DNA of 64,000 nucleotides, from assembly GCF_900129085.1 (NCBI RefSeq), contig NZ_FQUF01000004.1, forward strand, positions 1 to 64,000, written 5' to 3'. The notes under the pieces were generated by a model. It did no database searches and had not been told where the DNA came from. It worked only from the letters and a program-made list of their open reading frames with translations. The translations under genes and the position numbers were made by a program. Below are positions 35,962-44,164 of this stretch, one piece after another; the stretch's first letter is position 1, and the number at the start of each line of letters is the position of its first letter. The DNA is from Atopostipes suicloacalis DSM 15692 (GTDB lineage: Bacteria; Bacillota; Bacilli; Lactobacillales; Carnobacteriaceae_A).

Positions 35962-36686
35962 TGGCTTATGGAATTTTTGCCAAAGTTTATGACCAGCTAA
36001 TGGATGATACTTTATTTATTAAATGGCTAGACTATACTGAAAGATTTGTATCGGACCCAAAAGCCAGTATTTTAGAATTAGGTTGCGGGAACGGTCAATT
36101 AGGTATTTTACTAAAGCAAAAAGGGTATGACATTACGGGCTTAGATTTATCTGCAGAAATGTTGTCATTAGCGAAGCAAAAGCAAGAAGAGGCTGGAGTT
36201 AACTTTCCTTTATTTCAAGTGGATATGAGAGATTTGTCAAATTTTGGTAGATATGAGGCGATCATTAGTTTTTGTGATACGCTTTGCTATTTGCAGGCGT
36301 TTGATGATTTAATAAGTGTCTTTGAACAAGCTCATGCACATTTGGTAGAGGGTGGAGTCTTTTTGTTCGATGTTTTTACAACAGAACATGTAGCTTCACT
36401 GGATGGCTACTCTTATCATGATGAATTACCTGGTTTAGTCTTTACTTGGGATAGTTTTTCTGGAGAAGAGTCTCATTCAATAGAACATGACTTGTCTTTT
36501 TTTGTTGAGCAAGAAAATGGTCAATATAAACGATTTGAAGAGTTGCATAAGGAGCGCACTTATCCACTGGAGCAGTATCTAGAAGAGTTGAAAAAAGCTG
36601 GATTTACAAAAGTGGAAGTTTTTGCAGATTTTGATAAGGAAATCACTGGAGAGAATATTCGTTGGTTTTTTAAAGCACAGAACTAA
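35961..36686 (+). CDS. yqeM: class I SAM-dependent methyltransferase (YqeM-like)
   Basis: The 241-residue protein has the SAM-binding motif I ILELGCGNGQLGILL near residues 38-52, motif II GLDLSAEMLSLAKQK near 59-73, and VDMRDLSNFGRYEAIISFCDTLCYL near 92-116 (motifs III and IV). It matches YqeM, which follows rsfS in many Firmicutes; the methyl acceptor is unknown. Translation starts at GTG 35961, overlapping the rsfS stop by one base. Confidence 0.88.
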   Translation: MAYGIFAKVYDQLMDDTLFIKWLDYTERFVSDPKASILELGCGNGQLGILLKQKGYDITGLDLSAEMLSLAKQKQEEAGVNFPLFQVDMRDLSNFGRYEAIISFCDTLCYLQAFDDLISVFEQAHAHLVEGGVFLFDVFTTEHVASLDGYSYHDELPGLVFTWDSFSGEESHSIEHDLSFFVEQENGQYKRFEELHKERTYPLEQYLEELKKAGFTKVEVFADFDKEITGENIRWFFKAQN

Positions 36687-36707
36687 AAGAATAAGGTGAG
36701 AAGATCA

Positions 36708-37892
36708 ATGAAAGCTTGTGGGATAGTCACTGAATATAATCCATTTCATAATGGACATGCCTATCAAATTGAGCAAATACGAAATAAATTACCCGTTGAT
36801 GTCGTAATCGCTGTGATGAGTGGGAATTTTCTTCAGCGTGGTGAGCCAGCTATTGTTGATAAATGGACACGCACGAAAATGGCTCTAGCTGCCGGAGTTG
36901 ACTTGGTTGTAGAGCTACCTGTTTCATTTAGTACACAACCGGCTGATTTTTTTGCTAAAGGGGCTATCCAGATTTTAGGAGATTTAAAGATTGATTTTTT
37001 GAGTTTTGGTGTGGAAGAGGGATCAGGTGTAGATTTTTTAAAAGCTGCCATTTGGATGATTGAGAATGAATCATTAATTTCTCGTGAAATGATAAAGCGT
37101 GAGACAATGAATGTTCCTTACGCGAAACAAATGGAAGAACTTTTAAATCAGTTAGCTCCTAGTTTTCCGATTGCACTCAATTCACCGAATAATCAACTAG
37201 GATTTGCTTATGCAAAAGAGATTGTACGACAAGGTCTAGCGGAGAAAATTGAACTTTTTCCTATCCAAAGGAAGGCTGTTGGATATAATGATCCTGTGCT
37301 TGATGAAAAAACAAATATTGCGAGTGCGACAGCTATTCGTAAGGCACTGCTTGATGATAGAGAGATTGAAGCTTATATTCCTAGTTCCTCTTACTCCTAT
37401 TTACTTGAAGAAGTAGATCAGATGGTGACATGGGACGATTATTTTCCATATTTAAAATATCAGTTGCTTATACAATCTGAAGCATCTTTACGTAACGTTT
37501 ATCAAATGACTGAAGGGCTTGAATATCGCCTAAAGCAATGTATAAAAGAGGCCTTTTCTATGGAGGAATTTTTGGAGTGTGTAAAAACAAAACGTTATAC
37601 ACGCACAAGGTTGCAAAGATTGCTGACTTATATTTTACTGCAATTGTCGCAAGAAGAGGTTGAAAAAAACTTGAACGAAATACCAGTTATTCGTTTGCTT
37701 GGATTCAATAAAAAAGGTCAGTGTTATTTAAATGAAAAAAAGAATCAATTCCAGTCTCCGTTAATTTCAAATATAAATCAGAAGACAAAAAATCTAGTAA
37801 AGTTAGATACTTTAGCCGGCGAAATTTATACTTTGGGAAATAAAAGACTAAAAAAGCAGGATTTTACACGTCATCCTATAAAATTTGATTGA
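36708..37892 (+). CDS. tmcAL: tRNA(Met) cytidine acetate ligase (YlbM)
   Basis: The 394-residue enzyme makes N4-acetylcytidine at the wobble position of elongator tRNA-Met using acetate and ATP. The nucleotidyltransferase motif GIVTEYNPFHNGHAYQIEQ (H-x-G-H) opens the protein, followed by AVMSGNFLQRGEPAIVDKW, both diagnostic. The second nucleotide motif lies in NIASATAIRKALLD near 205. The frame also contains a GTG 36696 inside the AAGGTGAG site; ATG 36708 is preferred. The promoter of the following yceD-rpmF pair overlaps its stop codon. Confidence 0.93.
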   Translation: MKACGIVTEYNPFHNGHAYQIEQIRNKLPVDVVIAVMSGNFLQRGEPAIVDKWTRTKMALAAGVDLVVELPVSFSTQPADFFAKGAIQILGDLKIDFLSFGVEEGSGVDFLKAAIWMIENESLISREMIKRETMNVPYAKQMEELLNQLAPSFPIALNSPNNQLGFAYAKEIVRQGLAEKIELFPIQRKAVGYNDPVLDEKTNIASATAIRKALLDDREIEAYIPSSSYSYLLEEVDQMVTWDDYFPYLKYQLLIQSEASLRNVYQMTEGLEYRLKQCIKEAFSMEEFLECVKTKRYTRTRLQRLLTYILLQLSQEEVEKNLNEIPVIRLLGFNKKGQCYLNEKKNQFQSPLISNINQKTKNLVKLDTLAGEIYTLGNKRLKKQDFTRHPIKFD

Positions 37893-37917
37893 CAGAAACA
37901 CACTGTACTAGTATAAT
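37889..37917 (+). promoter_or_regulatory. consensus sigma-A promoter of yceD-rpmF
   Basis: TTGACA (37889-37894) and TATAAT (37912-37917) match the consensus fully with an optimal 17-base spacer. The -35 box overlaps the tmcAL stop codon. A hairpin (CCTATG / CATAGG, 37935-37955) lies in the 5' leader. Confidence 0.85.
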
Positions 37918-37975
37918 TACTGATGTTGTCTATTCCTATGGAACGCAATCATAGGTCAAGATTGAGGTGACAAAT

Positions 37976-38554
37976 ATGAAATTAAAATGGTCTTTAGCAG
38001 AGCTTCATAAACAACCAGCTGGCATTTTAACGTTAGATGAAAAAGTGGATATGACTGAGTCTTTAAAAAAGCGGGACACTGAATTGATGGATGTAAGTTT
38101 GATTGAAATTCAAGGTACAATCAGCATTGAGGCATATAGTCGCTACTTTGTTTATTTGACTTTAAACGTTGCATTAACTTTGCCTTCATCAAGATCTTTA
38201 AAACCTGTTAAATTAGACTTGACTATTCCATTTTCTGAAGTGTATTTAGCACCAGAAGCAGGTCAGGCTGCAGTTGAGAATTTAGAAGATGAGGTCGTTT
38301 TTTCTCTTGAACAAGATATCCTTGACCTAAAAAAGCCGATTGAAGACACAATCCTAGCCGCTATTCCGATGAAAGTTCTTTCGGAAGATGAAAAGACTTC
38401 TAACGATTTTCCAACCGGAAATGATTGGGAAGTTAAGCTAGAAGGTGAAACTGATTCATCAAATAAAAAGGATGAAGCAGACACATCTGAAAATTCACCT
38501 TTCGCCATTTTGAAAGATCTAGATTTAGATTTTTCTGAGGATGAAAATGAGTAA
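37976..38554 (+). CDS. yceD: YceD family protein (DUF177), 23S rRNA accumulation
   Basis: The 192-residue protein belongs to DUF177, which in many bacteria and in plastids is needed for 23S rRNA accumulation and is encoded just before rpmF, as here. Residues 30-120 hold the conserved beta-rich core; the C-terminal portion is acidic (PFAILKDLDLDFSEDENE is the closing motif). GTG 37967 lies in the GAGGTGA site, so ATG 37976 is used. It is translated from the strong promoter above with rpmF 50 bases downstream. Confidence 0.9.
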   Translation: MKLKWSLAELHKQPAGILTLDEKVDMTESLKKRDTELMDVSLIEIQGTISIEAYSRYFVYLTLNVALTLPSSRSLKPVKLDLTIPFSEVYLAPEAGQAAVENLEDEVVFSLEQDILDLKKPIEDTILAAIPMKVLSEDEKTSNDFPTGNDWEVKLEGETDSSNKKDEADTSENSPFAILKDLDLDFSEDENE

Positions 38555-38604
38555 TCAGAATACTAAAATATTATGAATTGAAATCTTAAGGAGGTGTTTG
38601 GAAC

Positions 38605-38778
38605 ATGGCAGTACCAAAAAGAAGAACATCAAAATCAAAAAAATTAAAACGTCGTACACATCAAAAATTAACTTTACCTAACTTAAGCGAGTGTCCAAAC
38701 TGTGGTGAAATGAGAAAAAATCATCATGTTTGTCCATCTTGTGGATACTACAACGGAAAAGAAGTTGTTAGTGAATAA
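38605..38778 (+). CDS. rpmF: 50S ribosomal protein L32 (bL32), zinc-ribbon form
   Basis: The 57-residue protein starts [20 protein letters not shown] after the initiator methionine and contains two C-x2-C pairs (CPNCGE and CPSCGY), the zinc-binding form of L32. The start follows AAGGAGG by nine bases. It follows yceD, its usual partner, and ends in a strong terminator. The length is normal. Because it has the zinc form, a zinc-free paralogue may exist elsewhere in the genome, but none is in this window. Confidence 0.97.
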   Translation: MAVPKRRTSKSKKLKRRTHQKLTLPNLSECPNCGEMRKNHHVCPSCGYYNGKEVVSE

Positions 38779-38802
38779 TTATTTTTATCAAAATTAGATT
38801 AG

Positions 38803-38838
38803 AACGTCTTTTGAAGCTATTCAAAAGACGTTTTTTTT
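38803..38838 (+). terminator. terminator of yceD-rpmF
   Basis: AACGTCTTTTGA and TCAAAAGACGTT form a 12-bp stem with a six-base loop, followed by eight T residues in total. Confidence 0.92.
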
Positions 38839-38883
38839 GATATGATAATATAGAAACTATAAACGGATGAGAGGTGGAAAATA

Positions 38884-39258
38884 GTGAGTGAGACGATAGA
38901 TACTGTTTTATACATATTTTTTTATACATTTCCTTTTCTCATGCTATTTTTTGGGCGTAAATTTAGACTGAATTTAGATGTTTTTCCGATTCCGATAAAA
39001 ACGGTGGATTTGATTACCCCTTATTTACTACTATCAGCTACCATTCAAACTCTTTTAGCTAGGGCAGAGCCATTGCATCTCTATTTTTATATTTTTCTTA
39101 GCTTTTTTGGAATTGTCTATGCCTCTTACTTAGCATTTGGTAAACGCATGTTGCTTGTTGGAAACTTCTTTCGTACATGGTGGCGTTATGCCTTTATCTT
39201 TTCTTTGAGCTATCATGTCATTATAGGCGGTTATGGTATTTTTATTAATTTCTTTTAA
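38884..39258 (+). CDS. DUF3397 family membrane protein
   Basis: The 124-residue protein has four predicted membrane segments and short loops, with VDLITPYLLLSATIQ and FFRTWWRYAFIFSLSYH as conserved-looking parts. It matches the DUF3397 family, which is found just before mraZ in many Lactobacillales and Bacillales. No function is known; location suggests a link to cell-wall growth, but this is context only. It starts at GTG 38884 after GAGAGGTGG. Confidence 0.75.
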   Translation: MSETIDTVLYIFFYTFPFLMLFFGRKFRLNLDVFPIPIKTVDLITPYLLLSATIQTLLARAEPLHLYFYIFLSFFGIVYASYLAFGKRMLLVGNFFRTWWRYAFIFSLSYHVIIGGYGIFINFF

Positions 39259-39489
39259 TTAAATAAGTGGTGATATCAGATTCAGGGGTGAAAATTTATT
39301 TTCGTCCCTGAAATATTAAAAACTAGAAGATAAAATCCATAGTTTATTTGTTGAATTTGATGATCTATTTGAATGAGAGTGCACACCATAGAAAACTTTG
39401 GTAAAGACTAAAGGATTCTGTGGTATTTTTGTGTTTTCCAATATTCATAAAATGAGGATTGTTATTTAATAAGAGTATGACAAAAATCT

Positions 39490-39507
39490 TTATCCACAGG
39501 TGGATAA
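39490..39507. promoter_or_regulatory. inverted pair of DnaA boxes
   Basis: TTATCCACA (39490-39498) is the canonical DnaA box, and the next nine bases are the reverse complement of TTATCCACC. Together they form an almost perfect palindrome with no gap. It is 325 bases before mraZ. Confidence 0.55.
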
Positions 39508-39756
39508 AAAATTGAACAAAAAAACATTTAAATAATTCGAAATAAAAAATAAATTTCTCCTCCTTTCCCCTTATGAAAATTAAAGGGAGTAAAGTGGGGG
39601 ATTTTTTTATTTGGGAAAATGCCCCACGGAATGCTCTTCAAACTATTTTCAAAAAAGGGTTGAAAACCTTCTAAATTACGCATTAACCGAACACCTGTTA
39701 CCCTAATGTATTACGAATATTACAATTGTGAAGAAAATTTAATTATATTCGATTTG

Positions 39757-39783
39757 AAGTGGAGGGAAGTGGGGGAATGTGGT
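39757..39783 (+). promoter_or_regulatory. MraZ-binding repeats upstream of mraZ
   Basis: GTGG occurs at 39759, 39769 and 39779, exactly ten bases apart, in AAGTGGAGGG-AAGTGGGGGA-ATGTGGT. MraZ is known to bind short G-rich direct repeats before its own gene in several phyla. The repeats touch the likely -10 region, so self-repression is probable. Confidence 0.65.
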
Positions 39784-39832
39784 AGAATAAATTTATGTTG
39801 GACTTACCTTAACCATAAAAGGAGGCAATAAA

Positions 39833-40264
39833 ATGTTACTCGGTGAATTTAAACATTCTATCGACTCAAAAGGTCGCATTATCGTCCCTGCAAAATTTCG
39901 GGGAGATTTAGGCGAGCGTTTTATTGTCACAAGAGGCTTGGATGGTTGTTTATCTGGCTATCCAGCGGAAGAGTGGGAAAAAGTAGAAGAAAAATTACGC
40001 CAACTACCTATGGCAAAACGTGACGCACGTAAATTTACACGTTTCTTTTATTCAGCAGCAACAGAATGCACGCTTGATAAGCAAGGAAGAATTAATCTTC
40101 CGCAGACACTCATTGATTTTGCAAAACTAGAAAAAGCTTGTTATTTTGTTGGTGTTTCCGATCGTTTCGAAATCTGGAGTGAAGAGAATTGGAACGACTT
40201 TACTGAAGAAGCTGAAGGAACGTTTGAAGATATTGCAGAAGATATGATTGATTTTGGTTTCTAA
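39833..40264 (+). CDS. mraZ: transcriptional regulator MraZ
   Basis: The 143-residue protein is a tandem of two SpoVT-AbrB-like domains: [20 protein letters not shown] at residues 4-23, and [20 protein letters not shown] near 75-94. It forms a ring-shaped DNA-binding oligomer and represses the dcw operon that it heads. The start follows AAAGGAGG. Direct G-rich repeats upstream fit self-control. The next gene, rsmH, begins 45 bases later. Confidence 0.96.
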   Translation: MLLGEFKHSIDSKGRIIVPAKFRGDLGERFIVTRGLDGCLSGYPAEEWEKVEEKLRQLPMAKRDARKFTRFFYSAATECTLDKQGRINLPQTLIDFAKLEKACYFVGVSDRFEIWSEENWNDFTEEAEGTFEDIAEDMIDFGF

Positions 40265-40309
40265 AATCAATCTTAAAATATAAAAACATACAAAGAATGG
40301 AGGCACAAT

Positions 40310-41269
40310 GTGGAATTTCAACATGAGACGGTACTATTAAAAGAAGCAGTAGAAGGACTAAATATTAAATCGAACGGAATATATGTTGATTGTACACTTG
40401 GTGGTGCTGGGCATTCGTTACGAATTTTAGAAGAATTGGACAAAGAAGGTCACTTATATGCATTTGACCAAGATGATTTTGCGATTGAACAGGCTAAAAT
40501 CACTTTAAAACATGGGATTGAAGCAGGACAAGTGACGTTAACTAAAGATAATTTTCGAAATCTGACAGAAAATCTAGCAAATTTAGGGATAAAAAAAGTC
40601 GATGGTGTTTTATATGATTTAGGGGTTTCTTCTCCACAGCTTGATCAAGGAGAACGTGGATTTAGTTATAACTATGATGCCAGTTTAGATATGCGCATGA
40701 ACCAAAATCAAAAGCTTACAGCCTATGATATCGTAAATAATTGGGAATATAATGAATTGGTTCGTATATTCTTTCAATATGGTGAAGAGAAATTTTCAAA
40801 ACAAATTGCACGAAGAATTGAACAGCACAGAGAAATAAAACCAATTGAGACAACGTTCGAGCTTGTGGATATTATTAAGGAAGCTATTCCAGCACCCGCT
40901 CGTCGTACAGGTGGACATCCTGCTAAACGAACGTTTCAAGCAATTCGAATTGCAGTTAATGATGAGTTAAATGCAGTTAGTGAATCTATTGAACAAGCGA
41001 TTCAACTAATTAATATTGATGGTCGAGTTAGTGTAATCACCTTCCATTCACTAGAAGATCGAATTGTTAAACAACTTTTCAAAGAATATTCAACAGTTGA
41101 AGAACCACCTAAAAATTTGCCTATATTACCTAGTGAAATCCAAAAAGCACCATTACGATTAGTAAACAGAAAAGTTATCCTACCTTCAAATGAAGAGGTA
41201 GAACATAATAAACGTTCGCGAAGTGCCAAGTTACGCATTGCAGAAAAACAGCATGAATTAGATAAATAA
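40310..41269 (+). CDS. rsmH: 16S rRNA (cytosine-1402-N4)-methyltransferase
   Basis: The 319-residue enzyme methylates C1402 of 16S rRNA. It has [13 protein letters not shown] at the start, the SAM loop [15 protein letters not shown] near residues 26-40, and the family signature [22 protein letters not shown], split by its two halves near 98-119. [18 protein letters not shown] is near 205. It starts at GTG 40310 after GGAGG. It is the second gene of the dcw cluster. Confidence 0.97.
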   Translation: MEFQHETVLLKEAVEGLNIKSNGIYVDCTLGGAGHSLRILEELDKEGHLYAFDQDDFAIEQAKITLKHGIEAGQVTLTKDNFRNLTENLANLGIKKVDGVLYDLGVSSPQLDQGERGFSYNYDASLDMRMNQNQKLTAYDIVNNWEYNELVRIFFQYGEEKFSKQIARRIEQHREIKPIETTFELVDIIKEAIPAPARRTGGHPAKRTFQAIRIAVNDELNAVSESIEQAIQLINIDGRVSVITFHSLEDRIVKQLFKEYSTVEEPPKNLPILPSEIQKAPLRLVNRKVILPSNEEVEHNKRSRSAKLRIAEKQHELDK

Positions 41270-41345
41270 TAATAAAATAAGGTCATAAGACTGGATACAT
41301 AACTGATTATTTAGACGTCTTTGAATCTAAGGGGGATTTAACGTC

Positions 41346-41777
41346 ATGGAGGATAATTTAGCACGTGATTTAGAATTAGATATTGAACTAGAAGCAGATT
41401 CCGTTACACACGAACAACAAATCACTCAGCCTTTGGTTCAACCGAGAGAAGAACCAACACCTTCTGTGGAACCTATACCACAGGTAAAACCAGCAGCAAA
41501 GGGACTTACAAAGTTAGAAATCGGTCTAGTTTCTTTGTTTACAAGTATTGTTTTTGCTTTAATTTTATTCAATGTGTATTCCGATTTACAACTTACGACG
41601 GTAAGTCGTGATGTCCAAGACGTGAATGCACAAATTGAACAAACTGAAGTAGAGATTGAAAACTTAAAACAACATACTCAAGAATTAACCCGTTATGATC
41701 GTATTAATGAAATAGCAGAAAAATACGGACTAGAGTTACATGAAGAAAATATTCGAAATCTTGTGCCAAAAGAGTAG
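41346..41777 (+). CDS. ftsL: cell division protein FtsL
   Basis: The 143-residue bitopic protein has an acidic, proline-rich cytoplasmic segment of about 60 residues, one membrane helix (IGLVSLFTSIVFALILFNVY) and an extracellular coiled coil with leucine/valine heptads (residues about 85-125). It matches FtsL by position and structure, since sequence conservation in the family is low. FtsL pairs with DivIC and DivIB to activate septal cell-wall synthesis. It lies eight bases before the penicillin-binding protein gene. Confidence 0.88.
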   Translation: MEDNLARDLELDIELEADSVTHEQQITQPLVQPREEPTPSVEPIPQVKPAAKGLTKLEIGLVSLFTSIVFALILFNVYSDLQLTTVSRDVQDVNAQIEQTEVEIENLKQHTQELTRYDRINEIAEKYGLELHEENIRNLVPKE

Positions 41778-41785
41778 GTGTAAGA

Positions 41786-43993
41786 ATGAATTCAGATAAA
41801 AACAGACATAATTTCTCTGCATTATTGCTTGTGTTTACCATTTTTTCCTTTGGTTTAATGTTTTTACGTTTTTCTCAAATTATGGTACGAGGTGAAATCA
41901 ATGGAGAAGATTTAGATGGAAAAGTGGAACGATTATACACTAGAAATCAAACACTGCAAGCGAATCGAGGAACGATTTTTGATCGCTTTGGTAATCCTAT
42001 AGCGATTGATGCGACGTCTTATAAAATGGTTGCCGTGTTAACCGATAAATGGTCTACAGAAAAAAATCCTCAACATATAACAGATGCTGAAGCGGTAGCA
42101 AAGATTATTTCTCAAAATATTAATTTGTCTGAAGAAAAAGTCCTTGAGTATTTAACACGAGATGTCGATCAGATAGAATTTGGTTCGGCAGGGAACAATT
42201 TGTCTTACCAAACAGTTAGTAGTATTAAAGAGGAATTAGAAGAAAAAAATCTATCTGGCGTCATTTTCGAAGAGAAACAAAAGAGATTATATCCGAATGG
42301 AACATTTGCTTCTCATACAGTGGGGTTAGCCCAGTATACTGGAAATGATAAAGATGAGAAGACAGAGGATAAACAGCTTGAAGGAGTTATGGGACTTGAA
42401 GCTTCTTTCAATGACTTGCTGACGGGGAAAAATGGGAAAATAACATATAAAAAAGATAGTTTAGGTTATTTAATTCCAAGTTTGGAGCATGAAGAAATTG
42501 ATCCGATTAATGGAAATAATTTATACCTGACCTTGGATTATAAATTACAAACACATTTAGAGACGATTTTGGATCGGGTACAACAGGAAAATACCCCAAA
42601 GCGAATGACCGCCACAGTAATTGATGCTAAAAATGGGGAAATTTTAGCAAGTGCACAGCGACCATCTTTTAATGCGACTACTTTGGAAAATATTGATGCT
42701 TCCTGGCAAAACTTGTTGACCGAATATACATATGAACCAGGTTCAACAATGAAGATTCTAACCTTAGCAGCAGCTATAGAAGAAGGGGTATTTGACCCGA
42801 ATCAATACTATGAGTCGGGAGCGATTAAAGTTCATGGTGGAACTGTTCGAGATTATAATCGTACAGGTTGGGGATGGATATCCTCACTTGAAGGTGTTGC
42901 TCGCTCGAGTAATGTGCTCTTTGTACGCTTAGTAGATGCAATGGGTCATGATGTATGGAAAGAGTATTTGGATGCTTTCGGTTTTGGTGAAAAAACGGGA
43001 ATTAATTTACCCAATGAACAAACTGGTACCAATCCTTATGCATGGCCTCTGCAAAAAGTAAATACAGGTTTTGGACAAGGGATTTCTGTAACTCCTGTTC
43101 AAATGCTAAAAGCATTTAGTGCCATTGCAAATGGCGAGAATATTGTACAGCCTAGATTAATTGCTAAGACAGAAGATAATACAACTGAAGAAGAAACACT
43201 TTATGAGCCGAAGAAATTAGAAAGCCCCATTTCTAAAGAAACTGCGCAATTAACCTTAGATTATTTATCAAAAGCGATGGATATCGAAAATGCGGTAGCT
43301 AAAGGTTATAAAAAAGAAGGGTATTCTATTGCAGCTAAAACTGGAACCGCCCAGCTAGTCGATTCAGAAACAGGTGCTTATTCATCTTCAAAGTATATTT
43401 ACTCAGTAGCAGCACTATTTCCGACCGAAGATCCTAAATACATTGTTTATATTACTGTGCAAGAACCAACATATACTGAAGATGCTTCCTATGGGAGTGA
43501 AGTGGTCCAAAAAATATATCATCCTTTAATTGATCGTATCATTGATTTTAAAGAAGATATAGAAAGTGATGGATCCAGTGAAAATGATCTTCAATATGTC
43601 ACAACACCATCCTATTTAGATTTAACGAGTAGTGAAGCCATTAAAGATTTGAAAAAATCAAATCAGCAATATTCGTTGATCGGTACTGGAGAAGAAATTG
43701 TCCAACAGATTCCATATCCAGATACCCCTTTGTTTGACGATCAGCAAATTATACTCATGACAAATGGTGCTGCTACCATTCCTGATTTAACGAATTGGTC
43801 AAGGAATGATGTATTAAAAGTATCTGAGTTAACAGGTGTAGATATTACATTTGAAGGCGAAGGATATGTCGTTGAACAAAGCTTAGAAGAAGGATCATAC
43901 ATGGAACCGGGAATGGAAATTACGGTTAAGCTCTCATCAGAATCAAACGGAGAAGGTGAAGCGAGCTCTCCTGAAGCCAATGAGAATGAGTGA
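41786..43993 (+). CDS. pbp: division-specific penicillin-binding transpeptidase (class B, PASTA)
   Basis: The 735-residue class B PBP cross-links septal peptidoglycan. One membrane helix near residues 12-30 is followed by the dimerisation region and the transpeptidase domain: SxxK as GSTMK near 318, SSN in ARSSNVLFV near 373, and KTGT in AAKTGTAQL near 516. Two C-terminal PASTA repeats, YVTTPSYLDLTSSEA and TIPDLTNWSRNDVL onward, end about residue 720. This architecture is that of PBP2X/PBP2B of the dcw cluster. A short acidic tail follows. A terminator separates it from mraY. Confidence 0.95.
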   Translation: MNSDKNRHNFSALLLVFTIFSFGLMFLRFSQIMVRGEINGEDLDGKVERLYTRNQTLQANRGTIFDRFGNPIAIDATSYKMVAVLTDKWSTEKNPQHITDAEAVAKIISQNINLSEEKVLEYLTRDVDQIEFGSAGNNLSYQTVSSIKEELEEKNLSGVIFEEKQKRLYPNGTFASHTVGLAQYTGNDKDEKTEDKQLEGVMGLEASFNDLLTGKNGKITYKKDSLGYLIPSLEHEEIDPINGNNLYLTLDYKLQTHLETILDRVQQENTPKRMTATVIDAKNGEILASAQRPSFNATTLENIDASWQNLLTEYTYEPGSTMKILTLAAAIEEGVFDPNQYYESGAIKVHGGTVRDYNRTGWGWISSLEGVARSSNVLFVRLVDAMGHDVWKEYLDAFGFGEKTGINLPNEQTGTNPYAWPLQKVNTGFGQGISVTPVQMLKAFSAIANGENIVQPRLIAKTEDNTTEEETLYEPKKLESPISKETAQLTLDYLSKAMDIENAVAKGYKKEGYSIAAKTGTAQLVDSETGAYSSSKYIYSVAALFPTEDPKYIVYITVQEPTYTEDASYGSEVVQKIYHPLIDRIIDFKEDIESDGSSENDLQYVTTPSYLDLTSSEAIKDLKKSNQQYSLIGTGEEIVQQIPYPDTPLFDDQQIILMTNGAATIPDLTNWSRNDVLKVSELTGVDITFEGEGYVVEQSLEEGSYMEPGMEITVKLSSESNGEGEASSPEANENE

Positions 43994-44010
43994 GGACTCC
44001 TATAAAAAAT

Positions 44011-44055
44011 AAAAAAAGTGGAAGATAGACGATACATTCGGCTTCCACTTTTTTT
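44011..44055. terminator. terminator between pbp and mraY
   Basis: AAAAAAAGTGGAAG and CTTCCACTTTTTTT form a 14-bp stem with a 17-base loop. It would end much of the upstream dcw transcript, so mraY onward probably has a second promoter. Confidence 0.8.
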
Positions 44056-44118
44056 ATTAAAATTCTAAAAGGTATTGAGCCTGACAAAGGGAGTCTATAT
44101 AATAAGAACGTCTTTTTA

Positions 44119-44140
44119 TTCAGGGTAACTAAACCCTGAA
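44119..44140 (+). promoter_or_regulatory. hairpin in the mraY leader
   Basis: TTCAGGGT and ACCCTGAA form an 8-bp perfect stem with a six-base loop, 24 bases before the mraY start. It is not followed by T residues. It could be an operator or an RNA structure. Confidence 0.4.
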
Positions 44141-44164
44141 ATAGTGAATATGAGGAAGAATAGG

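Larger units (their letters stand above)
39259..39832. other. 574-base control region upstream of the dcw cluster
   Basis: No gene is visible. The region contains a DnaA-box pair (39490-39507), an AT-rich stretch, a first group of G-rich AAAGGGAG/AAGTGGGGG motifs (39582-39600) and a second group of three GTGG boxes at ten-base intervals next to the mraZ start (39757-39783). An extended -10-like element, TGG-TAGAAT, lies at 39780-39788. Confidence 0.55.

Noticed and set aside
39490-39507. Replication origin
   Set aside because: Only one DnaA-box pair is seen and there is no dnaA or dnaN gene nearby. An origin would need several boxes and an unwinding element next to dnaA.
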